Below are positions 8,817-16,404 of a DNA stretch of 64,000 bases, piece after piece. The number at the start of each line of letters is the position of its first letter. Position 1 is the stretch's first letter. The translations under genes and the position numbers were made by a program. The notes below the pieces were generated by a model, which was not told the DNA's origin, searched no databases, and saw only the letters and a list, made by a program, of their open reading frames with translations. The stretch comes from CAMDPA01 sp963825625. Lineage in GTDB: Bacteria > Pseudomonadota > Alphaproteobacteria > Rhizobiales > Hyphomicrobiaceae. The DNA lies in NCBI GenBank assembly GCA_963825625.1, contig CAWGUF010000016.1, forward strand, positions 1 through 64,000. The letters are read 5' to 3'.

Positions 8817-9140
8817 TCAGTCTTCGACAAGCACCTGGACGTCCCCGCCCATGACGCGGGTCTGGTAGGTTTTGATGTCGCAGAAGATCGGAGCGCCGAG
8901 GCCCTTACCGGTCTTGATCTCGAAGGCGCCGCCGTGCAGCGGGCATTCGATCACGGCGCCGTCGATGGTGCCGTCGGTCAACATCGCGTAGGCGTGCGTG
9001 CACTCATTGTCGGTGGCGTAGAATGTGCCGTCGAGATTGTAGATTGCCAACTGCTTGTCGGCGGCGTCCACACCTTTCATGGCGCCAGGAGCAAGCTCGG
9101 CCGCCTTCGCCACAGTCACCCATTCGCCGTTGTCTGCCAT
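8817..9140 (-). CDS. Rieske-type [2Fe-2S] ferredoxin
   Basis: A 107-residue soluble Rieske ferredoxin of the kind that carries electrons to ring-hydroxylating oxygenases or related enzymes. Cluster ligands are Cys47/His49 in NECTHAY and Cys66/His69 in ECPLHGG. It lacks a membrane anchor and signal peptide. The only Rieske oxygenase in the window is 11.5 kb away (20546-21837) and could be its partner, but this is only an inference. It lies 46 bases upstream of the binding-protein-like gene whose 3' end is at 9187 on the same strand. Confidence 0.88.
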   Translation of the reverse strand: MADNGEWVTVAKAAELAPGAMKGVDAADKQLAIYNLDGTFYATDNECTHAYAMLTDGTIDGAVIECPLHGGAFEIKTGKGLGAPIFCDIKTYQTRVMGGDVQVLVED

Positions 9141-9171
9141 CGCTGTATCCTTGTTCTATGTGCCTGCCTGA

Positions 9172-9197
9172 TCTCAAACCTTGGTCTCATACCTTGG
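9172..9197. repeat. 13-bp tandem duplication at a stop codon
   Basis: TCTCAAACCTTGG is followed at once by TCTCATACCTTGG (one difference). The second copy holds the stop codon of the minus-strand gene starting at 10221. Confidence 0.6.
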
Positions 9198-10221
9198 TTA
9201 CTGGGCCATGTCGCACGATCGGCGGCTGGCCCGCCCGCTCGGCCAGATCGAAGGCCGGGTCGAAGATCTCTTCGGCGGAAACGACGCGCGGCGCAAGCCC
9301 CTGCTCGTGGACCCAGCGGCCAAGCGCAGCCAGGGCAGGCCGATTGGGCTGCAGACCGTAAGACCAGAAGTCGCGGCCGAAAACGCGCCAGCTTTCCTCA
9401 ACGTGATCGAGCAGGAAGGGCAGCGACAGGTGCAGCGCGTCAGTATCGTAAAGGCCCTGGGTCGCCATGTTCTTGGCTGCGGTGAAGGCGGCGTACAGAT
9501 TGGCGGGGACCCAGGGATGGGCGGCGACGATATCCTTGCGCACGACCACCGCGTGCATTACCGGAAAGATCCCGGTTCTGGCGTAGTAGTCCTGCTCGGC
9601 GGCCTTGTAATCGGGAAACAGGCGAGCGATGTGCGGCTTGCCGGCCAGGAAGCTCGGCGGGAGATAGATCGAAAGCAGAGCGTCGAGCTCGCCGCGCTCG
9701 AGCATCGCCTCCAGCGAGGTGTCGCCGGGCAGGAAATCAACGCGAATGTCTGCAGGCAGCTTCAGCGGAACGAGTGGCGGTTGGGTTGGAGCCTCCAGGC
9801 CGCCCACCAGCCAGTGAACGTCCTGGGCTCTGACGCCATAATCGTCCGACAGCATCCCTCGCATGAACACGGTGGCAGTGGCGCCATACTGAGTCACGCC
9901 GATCCGTTTGCCCTTGAGGTCGGCAGGCGAGGATATGCCCGCGCCGGTTCGGATGAACATGCAGGAGTGGCGGAAGATCTTCGACAGGGCAACCGGGATT
10001 GCCACGAACGGGCAGGCATCCCGCGCGATCAGCGTCGTGTAGGAGGCCAGCGACAGCTCGGACGCCTGGAAGGCCTGCTCGTCGAGCATGCGAGTAAAGG
10101 TCTCGTGCGGCCGCGACGTGATGATGTCGAGCTCGATGCCGGCGGGCTTGACGCGGCCATCCATGAGGGGCTGGACGCGGTCATAGTTGAAACAGGCGAG
10201 CTGTAGCTTGAGGTCAGGCAT
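9187..10221 (-). CDS. 4,5-dihydroxyphthalate decarboxylase-like / ABC substrate-binding-like protein
   Basis: A 344-residue protein of the group annotated either as 4,5-dihydroxyphthalate decarboxylase (Pht5) or as an NMT1/ABC-type binding protein. Landmarks: an opening LKLQLACFNYDRVQPLMDGR, DLKGKRIGVTQYGATA, a central ARLFPDYKAAEQDYY, TGIFPVMHAVVV, HPWVPANLYAAF and a C-terminal segment with EEIFDP. No signal peptide is seen from the start MPDLKLQL, which argues for a cytoplasmic enzyme or adaptor rather than a periplasmic binder. A paralogue lies at 51016-52008. No permease or ATPase is nearby. Confidence 0.75.
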   Translation of the reverse strand: MPDLKLQLACFNYDRVQPLMDGRVKPAGIELDIITSRPHETFTRMLDEQAFQASELSLASYTTLIARDACPFVAIPVALSKIFRHSCMFIRTGAGISSPADLKGKRIGVTQYGATATVFMRGMLSDDYGVRAQDVHWLVGGLEAPTQPPLVPLKLPADIRVDFLPGDTSLEAMLERGELDALLSIYLPPSFLAGKPHIARLFPDYKAAEQDYYARTGIFPVMHAVVVRKDIVAAHPWVPANLYAAFTAAKNMATQGLYDTDALHLSLPFLLDHVEESWRVFGRDFWSYGLQPNRPALAALGRWVHEQGLAPRVVSAEEIFDPAFDLAERAGQPPIVRHGPVTKV

Positions 10222-10656
10222 GGCGGGTTTCGGGAGCTCCTGAGCATTGGTCTGCGTGCAGGAAGTTTGGGACGAATGCGTTTCGCAGGCAAGCGCAGCG
10301 TCACGGCGAGCGTTAGGGGCAGCGTCAGGGGCAGCGCAAGGCAGGCGCGACCGGGGGGCGGTTGCTGCGTGGTTCGGCGCGACGTGAGCGCGGTCTGTGC
10401 CTGCGGTGGCCAGGAATGCAGGCCGGCGAGGAAACTCGCGCGCAAATGAACGCAGGCATCGTCCGGTTGCTCTCGTATTTATGCTTCGGTAAATACCCCT
10501 CCGCGTTCTCCACAATGTTTCGTTGCCCAGGGCCGCCAAATGCTCTACAAAATGGGCCCGCGGCCATCCAACGGCTTCCAAGCGAGAACTGAGCGTCCAG
10601 CGCAGCCTGGCGGGTGTGCCGGAGATGCTTGCTGTGGGCTAGCAAGGGGAGGGGAA
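10222..10656. other. 435-bp divergent intergenic region before the Mrp operon
   Basis: No gene recognised. It contains a short direct repeat (AGGGGCAGCG occurring twice near 10315-10336) and a more AT-rich stretch around 10470-10500 that is the most likely place for the antiporter operon promoter. A GGGGAGGGGA ribosome site precedes the first operon gene. Confidence 0.45.
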
Positions 10657-11133
10657 ATGCGAGGCTTGGGCCTGGGCATCTTGCTGTTTGTGTTCTGGTT
10701 GGCGTTATCGGGCCATTACACGCCCATGCTCGTGGGCATCGGGATTGCCGCATCGCTGCTGTGTGTGTTTCTCGCCTACAGGATGAACGGGGTGGATAGG
10801 GAAACGCTGCCCCTCCACCTGTTCGGCCGTGCCGTCACCTACTGGCCCTGGCTCGGCTGGGAGATCGTCAAATCCGCCTGGGCCGTCACCAAGATCATCC
10901 TGCATCCGCGGCTACCTATCTCGCCCACCATGACGGTGGTGACGGGAAGCCAGAAGACATCGCTCGGCATAGCGACCTTTGGCAACTCGATCACACTGAC
11001 GCCCGGGACGATAACGATGGACGTCAAGGGCAACGAGCTGACCGTGCACGCACTGGTGCGGGAGGGGGCGGACGATCTGGAAGCCGGCGGAATGGACGCC
11101 AGGGTTACCCAGTTCGAAGGAGAGCGGACATGA
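10657..11133 (+). CDS. mrpE: Mrp antiporter subunit E
   Basis: First gene of a ten-gene operon for a multi-subunit Na+(K+)/H+ antiporter. This 158-aa MrpE/MnhE/MbhA-type protein has two to three N-terminal membrane segments (LGLGILLFVFWLALSG; MLVGIGIAASLLCVFLAY), the conserved TYWPWLGWEIVKSAWAV and the cytoplasmic domain with TFGNSITLTPGTITMDV and ELTVHALVREGADDLE. The start is fixed by a strong GGGGAGGGGA. The stop overlaps the next start by four bases. Confidence 0.92.
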   Translation: MRGLGLGILLFVFWLALSGHYTPMLVGIGIAASLLCVFLAYRMNGVDRETLPLHLFGRAVTYWPWLGWEIVKSAWAVTKIILHPRLPISPTMTVVTGSQKTSLGIATFGNSITLTPGTITMDVKGNELTVHALVREGADDLEAGGMDARVTQFEGERT

Positions 11134-11411
11134 GCATGTTCGTTGTCGCAACCGTCGCGATCCTCATCGCGCTGGCCCTGGTGGTGATCCGCGCGATCCG
11201 CGGCCCCACTGTGTTCGATCGCGTGCTGGCCGGCAATTCGGTCGGTACGCTGGCGATCTTGCTGCTGGCGGCGTTCGGATTTCTGACCGGGCGGCCGGAG
11301 TGGCTCGATATCGGGCTGACCTATGGGCTGCTGAATCTCATTTCGACATTCGCCGTCTTGAAGTTCTTCCGACACGGCGACCTCGCCTACGACGTCGAGG
11401 AGGAGGACTAG
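11130..11411 (+). CDS. mrpF: Mrp antiporter subunit F
   Basis: A 93-aa MrpF/MnhF/MbhB-type protein with three membrane helices. The family pattern is seen in RAIRGPTVFDRVLAGN and YGLLNLISTFAVLKFF. It overlaps mrpE by four bases (ATGA), so the two are translationally coupled. The acidic tail (DVEEED) is cytoplasmic. Confidence 0.92.
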   Translation: MSMFVVATVAILIALALVVIRAIRGPTVFDRVLAGNSVGTLAILLLAAFGFLTGRPEWLDIGLTYGLLNLISTFAVLKFFRHGDLAYDVEEED

Positions 11412-11413
11412 CC

Positions 11414-11788
11414 GTGGATCAGGTCGTGTTTTTCGCCAGCTGGCTGTTCATCGGACTGGGCAGCGCGTTCGTTGTGATCGGGGCCATTGGCATGGTCCGG
11501 ATGCCGGATCTCTACACCCGCATGCATGCAGCCAGCGTTACGGAGACGCTGGGGGCGGGACTGCTGATTATCGGCATGATGCTTCAGGCCGGGCTGACGC
11601 TGAACCTTCTGAAGCTGGTGTTCCTGCTGGCCCTGCTGTTCTTCACCGGTCCGGTCGTGACGCATGCGCTGGCTCAGGCGGCGCTGCACGAAGGTGTGCA
11701 GCCTTTGCTCAGCGAGGATCGGCGAAGGCGCCGCGCGCAAACCGGGGCGAAAGACGCGGGCGACAAACCGGAGGGCGAGGGCTCGTGA
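11414..11788 (+). CDS. mrpG: Mrp antiporter subunit G
   Basis: A 124-aa MrpG/MnhG/MbhC-type subunit with three membrane helices. Typical blocks are GAIGMVRMPDLYTRMHAAS and GPVVTHALAQAAL. The start is GTG at 11414, two bases after the mrpF stop and within reach of AGGAGGA at the end of mrpF. The C-terminal 30 residues are a charged tail (RRRRRAQTGAKDAGDK) longer than in most MrpG. Confidence 0.9.
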   Translation: MDQVVFFASWLFIGLGSAFVVIGAIGMVRMPDLYTRMHAASVTETLGAGLLIIGMMLQAGLTLNLLKLVFLLALLFFTGPVVTHALAQAALHEGVQPLLSEDRRRRRAQTGAKDAGDKPEGEGS

Positions 11789-12366
11789 CCGACAGCGCTG
11801 TCATGGAAAGGCTGGTAATGGCAGCGCTGCTGACGTTGCTGGCGGCAATAACACTCGCGATCATCCGGCAGCGCAGCCTGTTTGGCGTTGTCATTCTGGC
11901 CGGCGTGTACAGCTTTCTTATGGCCAGTGTGCTGATCGTTCTGGATGCCGTCGATGTCGCGATGACGGAAGCGTCCGTCGGCGCCGGGGTCTCGACTGTC
12001 GTGCTGCTTGCAACGCTGCATCATACGCAGTCGCGCGAGTATCCGCATCCGCGGAGCTCGTGGATGCCGCTGTTCGTGTCGGTCGTGGTGGGGGCGGCGC
12101 TGATTGCGGGTACGTTCAGCCTGCCGCCATTCGGCACCAAGGACGCACCGATCCACAAGCATACCGCGCCGCGCTACCTGGAGAAGTCAATCGCGGAGAC
12201 GACGGTGCCGAACGTGGTGACGTCGGTGCTGGCCGACTATCGCGGCTACGACACACTGGGAGAGACGACGGTGATCTTCACCGCGGGCATCGGCGTGCTG
12301 CTGTTGCTGCGCGGACGGCGGCGTCGCTACGACCCGGCGACAGGCGAGGAGACCCACTCGTCATGA
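11785..12366 (+). CDS. Mrp/Mbh subunit with DUF4040 and MbhE-like part (split-off MrpA C-terminus)
   Basis: In classical Mrp complexes this part is the C-terminus of the large MrpA subunit. Here it is a separate 193-aa membrane protein, as in the Mbh hydrogenases (MbhD and MbhE). The DUF4040 region is recognisable from LFGVVILAGVYSFLMASVLI and DVAMTEASVGAGVSTVVLL; the MbhE-like end from VVTSVLADYRGYDTLGETTV. A His-containing loop (HKHTAPRYLE) lies between. It overlaps mrpG by four bases. Confidence 0.85.
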   Translation: MTDSAVMERLVMAALLTLLAAITLAIIRQRSLFGVVILAGVYSFLMASVLIVLDAVDVAMTEASVGAGVSTVVLLATLHHTQSREYPHPRSSWMPLFVSVVVGAALIAGTFSLPPFGTKDAPIHKHTAPRYLEKSIAETTVPNVVTSVLADYRGYDTLGETTVIFTAGIGVLLLLRGRRRRYDPATGEETHSS

Positions 12367-12785
12367 AGCTCGACGTCATTCTCAGGATCGGGACAAAACT
12401 GGTCCTGCCATTCATTCTGCTGTTTGCGCTCTACGTGCACTTTCACGGCGATTTCGGACCGGGCGGTGGGTTCCAGGCCGGCGTGATCTCGGCTGGCATG
12501 CTGATCCTGCATGCGTTGGTGTTCGGCCTCAAGGCAACGAAGCGTATCGCACCGCAACGGATGGTGGAGGTGATGATACCGCTGGGTGTGCTGATCTTTG
12601 CCTCGGTCGGATTGCCGGCGTTGTTCGTGGAGGGACACAACTATCTCGATTACGGCGTGCTCGATCATCATGACCCCGCGCATGGCCACCACTACGGCAT
12701 CCTGCTGGTGGAGACGGGCGTGATCATCACGGTGTTCTCCACAATGCTCGCCATCTTCTATGCGTTCGCGGAGCGTGGCCGCTGA
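12363..12785 (+). CDS. mrpB: Mrp antiporter subunit B
   Basis: A 140-aa MrpB/MnhB/MbhF-type membrane protein. It has the family core HFHGDFGPGGGFQAGVI, then three further membrane segments and LLVETGVIITVFSTM at the end. An unusual His/Asp-rich loop (DHHDPAHGHHYG) lies before the last helix. It overlaps the previous gene by four bases and shares one base with the start of the next (TGATG). Confidence 0.92.
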   Translation: MKLDVILRIGTKLVLPFILLFALYVHFHGDFGPGGGFQAGVISAGMLILHALVFGLKATKRIAPQRMVEVMIPLGVLIFASVGLPALFVEGHNYLDYGVLDHHDPAHGHHYGILLVETGVIITVFSTMLAIFYAFAERGR

Positions 12786-13150
12786 TGACTGAAGCCCTGT
12801 CCTACCTGCACCACTACAACTACTACGTCACAATCTTTCTGATGGTGGCGGGACTCTACATCGTGATCGCCCGCGGCAACATGATCAAGAAGCTGGTAGG
12901 GCTGGGTCTGTTCCAGACCTCGGTCTATCTGCTGTACATCACGCCGGCGAAGATCGTCGGCGGAACGGCGCCGATCATCGATGGCAAATACCAACTATAC
13001 TCCAATCCTCTCCCGCATGTGCTGATCCTGACGGCGATCGTGGTCGGTGTCGCAACGCTGGCGGTGGGCCTTGCGCTGGTCGTGCGCATCTACGAAGCCT
13101 ACGGTACGATCGAGGAGGATGAGATCTTCGACCAGGATGAGGCAGCATGA
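12785..13150 (+). CDS. mrpC: Mrp antiporter subunit C (NuoK-like)
   Basis: A 121-aa NuoK-like subunit (MrpC/MnhC/MbhG) with three membrane helices. Family marks are GLYIVIARGNMIKKLVGL, the loop with DPLPH-like NPLPHVLILTAIVVG and VGLALVVRIYEAYGTIEEDE. It is coupled to mrpB by a one-base overlap and to the next gene by four bases. Confidence 0.92.
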   Translation: MTEALSYLHHYNYYVTIFLMVAGLYIVIARGNMIKKLVGLGLFQTSVYLLYITPAKIVGGTAPIIDGKYQLYSNPLPHVLILTAIVVGVATLAVGLALVVRIYEAYGTIEEDEIFDQDEAA

Positions 13151-14646
13151 CGGTCATAGACGCTCATCTGCCGATTCTCGTCGTCCTCGTGGTGCTGTTG
13201 GCCGCGGTGCTGACGGGCTTTATGCGGCGCGGCACACTGGCTTGGCTGATGGCCACGGTGGCGACGTGGGCTGCTGCGGCAATCTCGGTGCTGATGCTGG
13301 TCAAGGTGCTGAGCACGGGGCAGACGATCTCCTACGTGATGGGTGGCTGGGGCATTCCGTGGGGCATCGAGTACCGCGTCGATGTCCTGAACGCTTTCGT
13401 CGTCATGGTGGTGACGGGCGTCGGGTCGGTGGTGATGCCATATGCGCGCAAGAGCGTCGCCTACGAAATCGACAGCCACCAGCAGGCGTGGTTCTACACG
13501 ATGTACCTGCTGTGCCTGGCTGGTCTGCTCGGCATTGCGGTGACAGGCGACGCTTTCAACGTCTTCGTGTTCCTGGAGGTGTCGTCGCTGGCGACCTACG
13601 CGCTGATTGCGCTGGGCCGCAATCGCCGGGCTCTGCTTGCCTCCTATCAGTATCTGATCATCGGGACGATCGGGGCCACGCTATACGTCATCGGCATCGG
13701 TGTGCTGTATCTGACAGTCGGTAGCCTGAATATGCACGACATATCCGGGCGGCTGGCGGAAGCGGCTGTGCAGTATCCGCGTCCGGTAATGGCAGCGCTT
13801 GCGTTCCTGGTGGTCGGGGTGTCCCTGAAGCTGGCGCTGTTCCCGCTGCACGTCTGGCTGCCGAATGCATATGCGTATGCGCCTTCCGTGGCGACCATAT
13901 TTCTCGCGGGAACGGCGACGAAGGTTGCCGTCTATCTGCTGATCAGGCTCCTTTTTTCCGTGTTCGGTGTGTCGCTGAACTTCAAGGCGTTGCCGGTCTC
14001 GGATGTTCTCTTGGTGCTGTCGATCGCGGCTATGTTCATCGCCTCACTGGCGGCGGTGTTCGAGGAGAATGCGAAACGGATGCTGGCCTACTCGTCGGTT
14101 GCGCAGGTCGGCTACATCACGCTTGGCTTGGCGCTCGCCAACCAGAGCGGGTTGACCGGCTCCATCGTGCATCTGTTCAACCACGCGGTGATGAAGGCTG
14201 CCTTGTTCATGTGCCTGGGCGCCTATGCCTATCGGCTCGGCATCCTCAACGTGTCGGGTCTGGCCGGTCTGGGCAAGAAGATGCCGTTGACGACAGGGGC
14301 ATTCGTGCTCGCCGGGCTCAGTATCATCGGCGTACCGGGGACGGCCGGCTTCATTTCGAAGTGGTATCTGGCGGTGGGTGCGCTGGAAAAGGGGTATTGG
14401 CCGCTGGTGTTCGTGATCGTGGCCTCGTCCCTGATCGCAGTGATCTACATCGGCAGGGTGGTTGAGGCCGCCTACTTCCGGGAGCCTACGGCAGAGACCG
14501 CGAAGGCCAAGGAGCCGCCAATCTCCATGTTGATCCCGATCCTGATCATGTCAGCGGCCACCATCTACTTCGGCATCGATACGCGCGCCAGTGCCGATAT
14601 CGCGGCGGCCGCAGCCAAGCTGCTGCTCGGGGGGCTCGCGCGATGA
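13147..14646 (+). CDS. mrpD: Mrp antiporter subunit D (NuoN/NuoM-like), first copy
   Basis: A 499-aa proton-translocating antiporter-like subunit with about 14 membrane helices. The conserved Glu region is GDAFNVFVFLEVSSLATYAL, and the family blocks LFPLHVWLPNAYAYAPS, AKRMLAYSSVAQVGYI, HLFNHAVMKAALFMCLGA and GIPGTAGFISKWYL-like GVPGTAGFISKWYL are all present. It is expected to form one of the ion channels. Overlaps both neighbours by four bases. Confidence 0.93.
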   Translation: MTVIDAHLPILVVLVVLLAAVLTGFMRRGTLAWLMATVATWAAAAISVLMLVKVLSTGQTISYVMGGWGIPWGIEYRVDVLNAFVVMVVTGVGSVVMPYARKSVAYEIDSHQQAWFYTMYLLCLAGLLGIAVTGDAFNVFVFLEVSSLATYALIALGRNRRALLASYQYLIIGTIGATLYVIGIGVLYLTVGSLNMHDISGRLAEAAVQYPRPVMAALAFLVVGVSLKLALFPLHVWLPNAYAYAPSVATIFLAGTATKVAVYLLIRLLFSVFGVSLNFKALPVSDVLLVLSIAAMFIASLAAVFEENAKRMLAYSSVAQVGYITLGLALANQSGLTGSIVHLFNHAVMKAALFMCLGAYAYRLGILNVSGLAGLGKKMPLTTGAFVLAGLSIIGVPGTAGFISKWYLAVGALEKGYWPLVFVIVASSLIAVIYIGRVVEAAYFREPTAETAKAKEPPISMLIPILIMSAATIYFGIDTRASADIAAAAAKLLLGGLAR

Positions 14647-16127
14647 TCGATTTCGTCAATCCGCAGAGCCTGATCGCGGCAGCGTTGCTGGTGCCGCTGG
14701 TGGCGGCCGTGCTGATCCCGGTGTTCCACCGTGTGCCGAATGTGCGCGAGGGTGTGACGCTGATTGCAGCGGCGACACTGGCCGTTATCGTGTGGTCGCT
14801 GTTGCCGCACATCGCTGCCGGCGGGCGGCCGGAGGTGCACGTCTTCTCGATTGCGTCGGTGTTGTCGATCGATTTCAAGGTCGAACCGCTGGGCATGCTG
14901 TTCGCCCTGGTGGCGGGCTCGCTGTGGCTCGTCAACTCGATCTATTCGATCGGCTACATGCGGGGCAACGAGGAGCCGCGCCAGACGTCGTTCTACGTGT
15001 GCTTTGCGGTGGCGCTGTCGGCCACGATGGGGATCGCGTTCGCCGGCAACCTGTTCACACTGTTTGTTTTCTACGAGGTCCTGACCCTGTCGACCTATCC
15101 TCTTGTCACGCACAAGGGTACGCCGGAGGCGATGAAGGCGGGGCGGGTCTATCTGCTGCTGCTGATCGGCACCTCGATGGTGCTGCTGTTGCCTGCAATC
15201 ATCCTGACGGGCGTGGTGGCGGGGACGATCGAATTCTCGCAGGGTGGCATCCTGGCGGGCAAGGTTTCACCGCTGGTGATGTCGCTGCTGCTCGGGCTCT
15301 ATGTGTTCGGCATCGGCAAGGCGGCGCTGATGCCGTTCCACTTCTGGCTGCCGACGGCAATGGTGGCGCCGACGCCGGTCAGTGCGCTGCTGCACGCGGT
15401 CGCGGTGGTGAAGGCCGGTGTGTTCTGTGTGCTGAAGGTCGTGGTCTATGTGTTCGGGATCGACACGCTGGCCAAGACGGGGGCGAACGAGTGGCTGATC
15501 TATGTGGCGGCCTTCACGCTGGTTACAGCCTCGCTCGTGGCTCTGCGCCAGGACAACCTGAAAGCCCGTCTTGCGTACTCGACGGTCAGTCAGCTCTCGT
15601 ACATCGTGCTGGGTGCTTTGGTGGCAAGCTCGGTGAGCGCCGTTGGCGCCGGCATGCACATCGCCATGCATGCAGCGGGGAAGATCACGTTGTTCTTCTG
15701 TGCGGGGGCAATCTATACGGCGCTGCACAAGACCGAGATCAGCCAGCTGGACGGTATCGGCCGACAGATGCCCGTCACAATGACCGCGTTCCTGATCGGC
15801 TCGCTCAGTCTTATCGGGTTGCCACCGTTCGGCGGCGTGTGGAGCAAGTGGTTGCTGGGTGTCGGCGCCATCGATGCGGGGCATGCGTTCGTGATCGCGG
15901 TGCTGATGTTGAGCTCGCTGCTCAACGTTGCGTACCTGATGCCGATTGTCGCCCGCGCCTTCTTCAAGAAATCGCCGCTCGCCGATCCGCACTACGAGGA
16001 AGCACCGCTGCCGTGTCTCATCGCGCTCAGCTTCACCGCAGTGCTGTGTGTCGTGCTGTTCTTCTATGCCGGCAGCATCGAGGCGCTGTTGACCCCTGCG
16101 ATGACCGCCGCAAAGCCGGGAGGCTGA
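14643..16127 (+). CDS. Mrp antiporter subunit D-like, second copy
   Basis: A 494-aa paralogue of the preceding subunit. It keeps the channel motifs: FAGNLFTLFVFYEVLTLSTY, ALMPFHFWLPTAMVAPTPVS, ARLAYSTVSQLSYIVLGAL, HAAGKITLFFCAGAIY and GLPPFGGVWSKWLLG. Its His-loop FWLPTAMVAPTPVSALLHA is closer to MrpA/NuoL than to the first copy, so it may stand in for the missing N-terminal part of MrpA. Overlaps the first copy by four bases. Confidence 0.9.
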   Translation: MIDFVNPQSLIAAALLVPLVAAVLIPVFHRVPNVREGVTLIAAATLAVIVWSLLPHIAAGGRPEVHVFSIASVLSIDFKVEPLGMLFALVAGSLWLVNSIYSIGYMRGNEEPRQTSFYVCFAVALSATMGIAFAGNLFTLFVFYEVLTLSTYPLVTHKGTPEAMKAGRVYLLLLIGTSMVLLLPAIILTGVVAGTIEFSQGGILAGKVSPLVMSLLLGLYVFGIGKAALMPFHFWLPTAMVAPTPVSALLHAVAVVKAGVFCVLKVVVYVFGIDTLAKTGANEWLIYVAAFTLVTASLVALRQDNLKARLAYSTVSQLSYIVLGALVASSVSAVGAGMHIAMHAAGKITLFFCAGAIYTALHKTEISQLDGIGRQMPVTMTAFLIGSLSLIGLPPFGGVWSKWLLGVGAIDAGHAFVIAVLMLSSLLNVAYLMPIVARAFFKKSPLADPHYEEAPLPCLIALSFTAVLCVVLFFYAGSIEALLTPAMTAAKPGG

Positions 16128-16131
16128 CGAT

Positions 16132-16404
16132 ATGAGCGAACCGCACGACTCCACTCATACGGATACCGGCAAGCATTGGCTGGAGCAGCCGGCCACCGTG
16201 CAGAAGATCGTATATGCACTCTACGCGGTCTGCGCGGTGCTTCTTGTGGTGGACATTGCAGTGCCCAAGCACGGGCCGTTTGCGATCGAGCACTGGCTCG
16301 GGTTCTACGGCATATACGGTTTCGTCGGATGTGTGTTCCTGGTGCTGGCGGCGAAGTTGATGCGCGTGGTGCTGATGCGGTCGGAGGATTATTATGACCG
16401 CTGA
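16132..16404 (+). CDS. small membrane protein of the Mrp operon
   Basis: A 90-aa protein not matching any standard Mrp subunit. A hydrophilic N-terminus (SEPHDSTHTDTGKHW) is followed by two membrane helices (YALYAVCAVLLVVDIAV and IYGFVGCVFLVLAAKLM) and a short charged end. It starts five bases after the second D-like subunit and overlaps the third by 11 bases, so it is made with them. Similar small proteins accompany this type of operon in some alphaproteobacteria; its job is unknown. Confidence 0.75.
   Translation: MSEPHDSTHTDTGKHWLEQPATVQKIVYALYAVCAVLLVVDIAVPKHGPFAIEHWLGFYGIYGFVGCVFLVLAAKLMRVVLMRSEDYYDR

Noticed and set aside
15267..16154. 295-residue minus-strand frame inside the Mrp operon
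   Set aside because: Lies opposite a well-conserved antiporter subunit; His/Arg/Gln-rich sequence with no fold marks.
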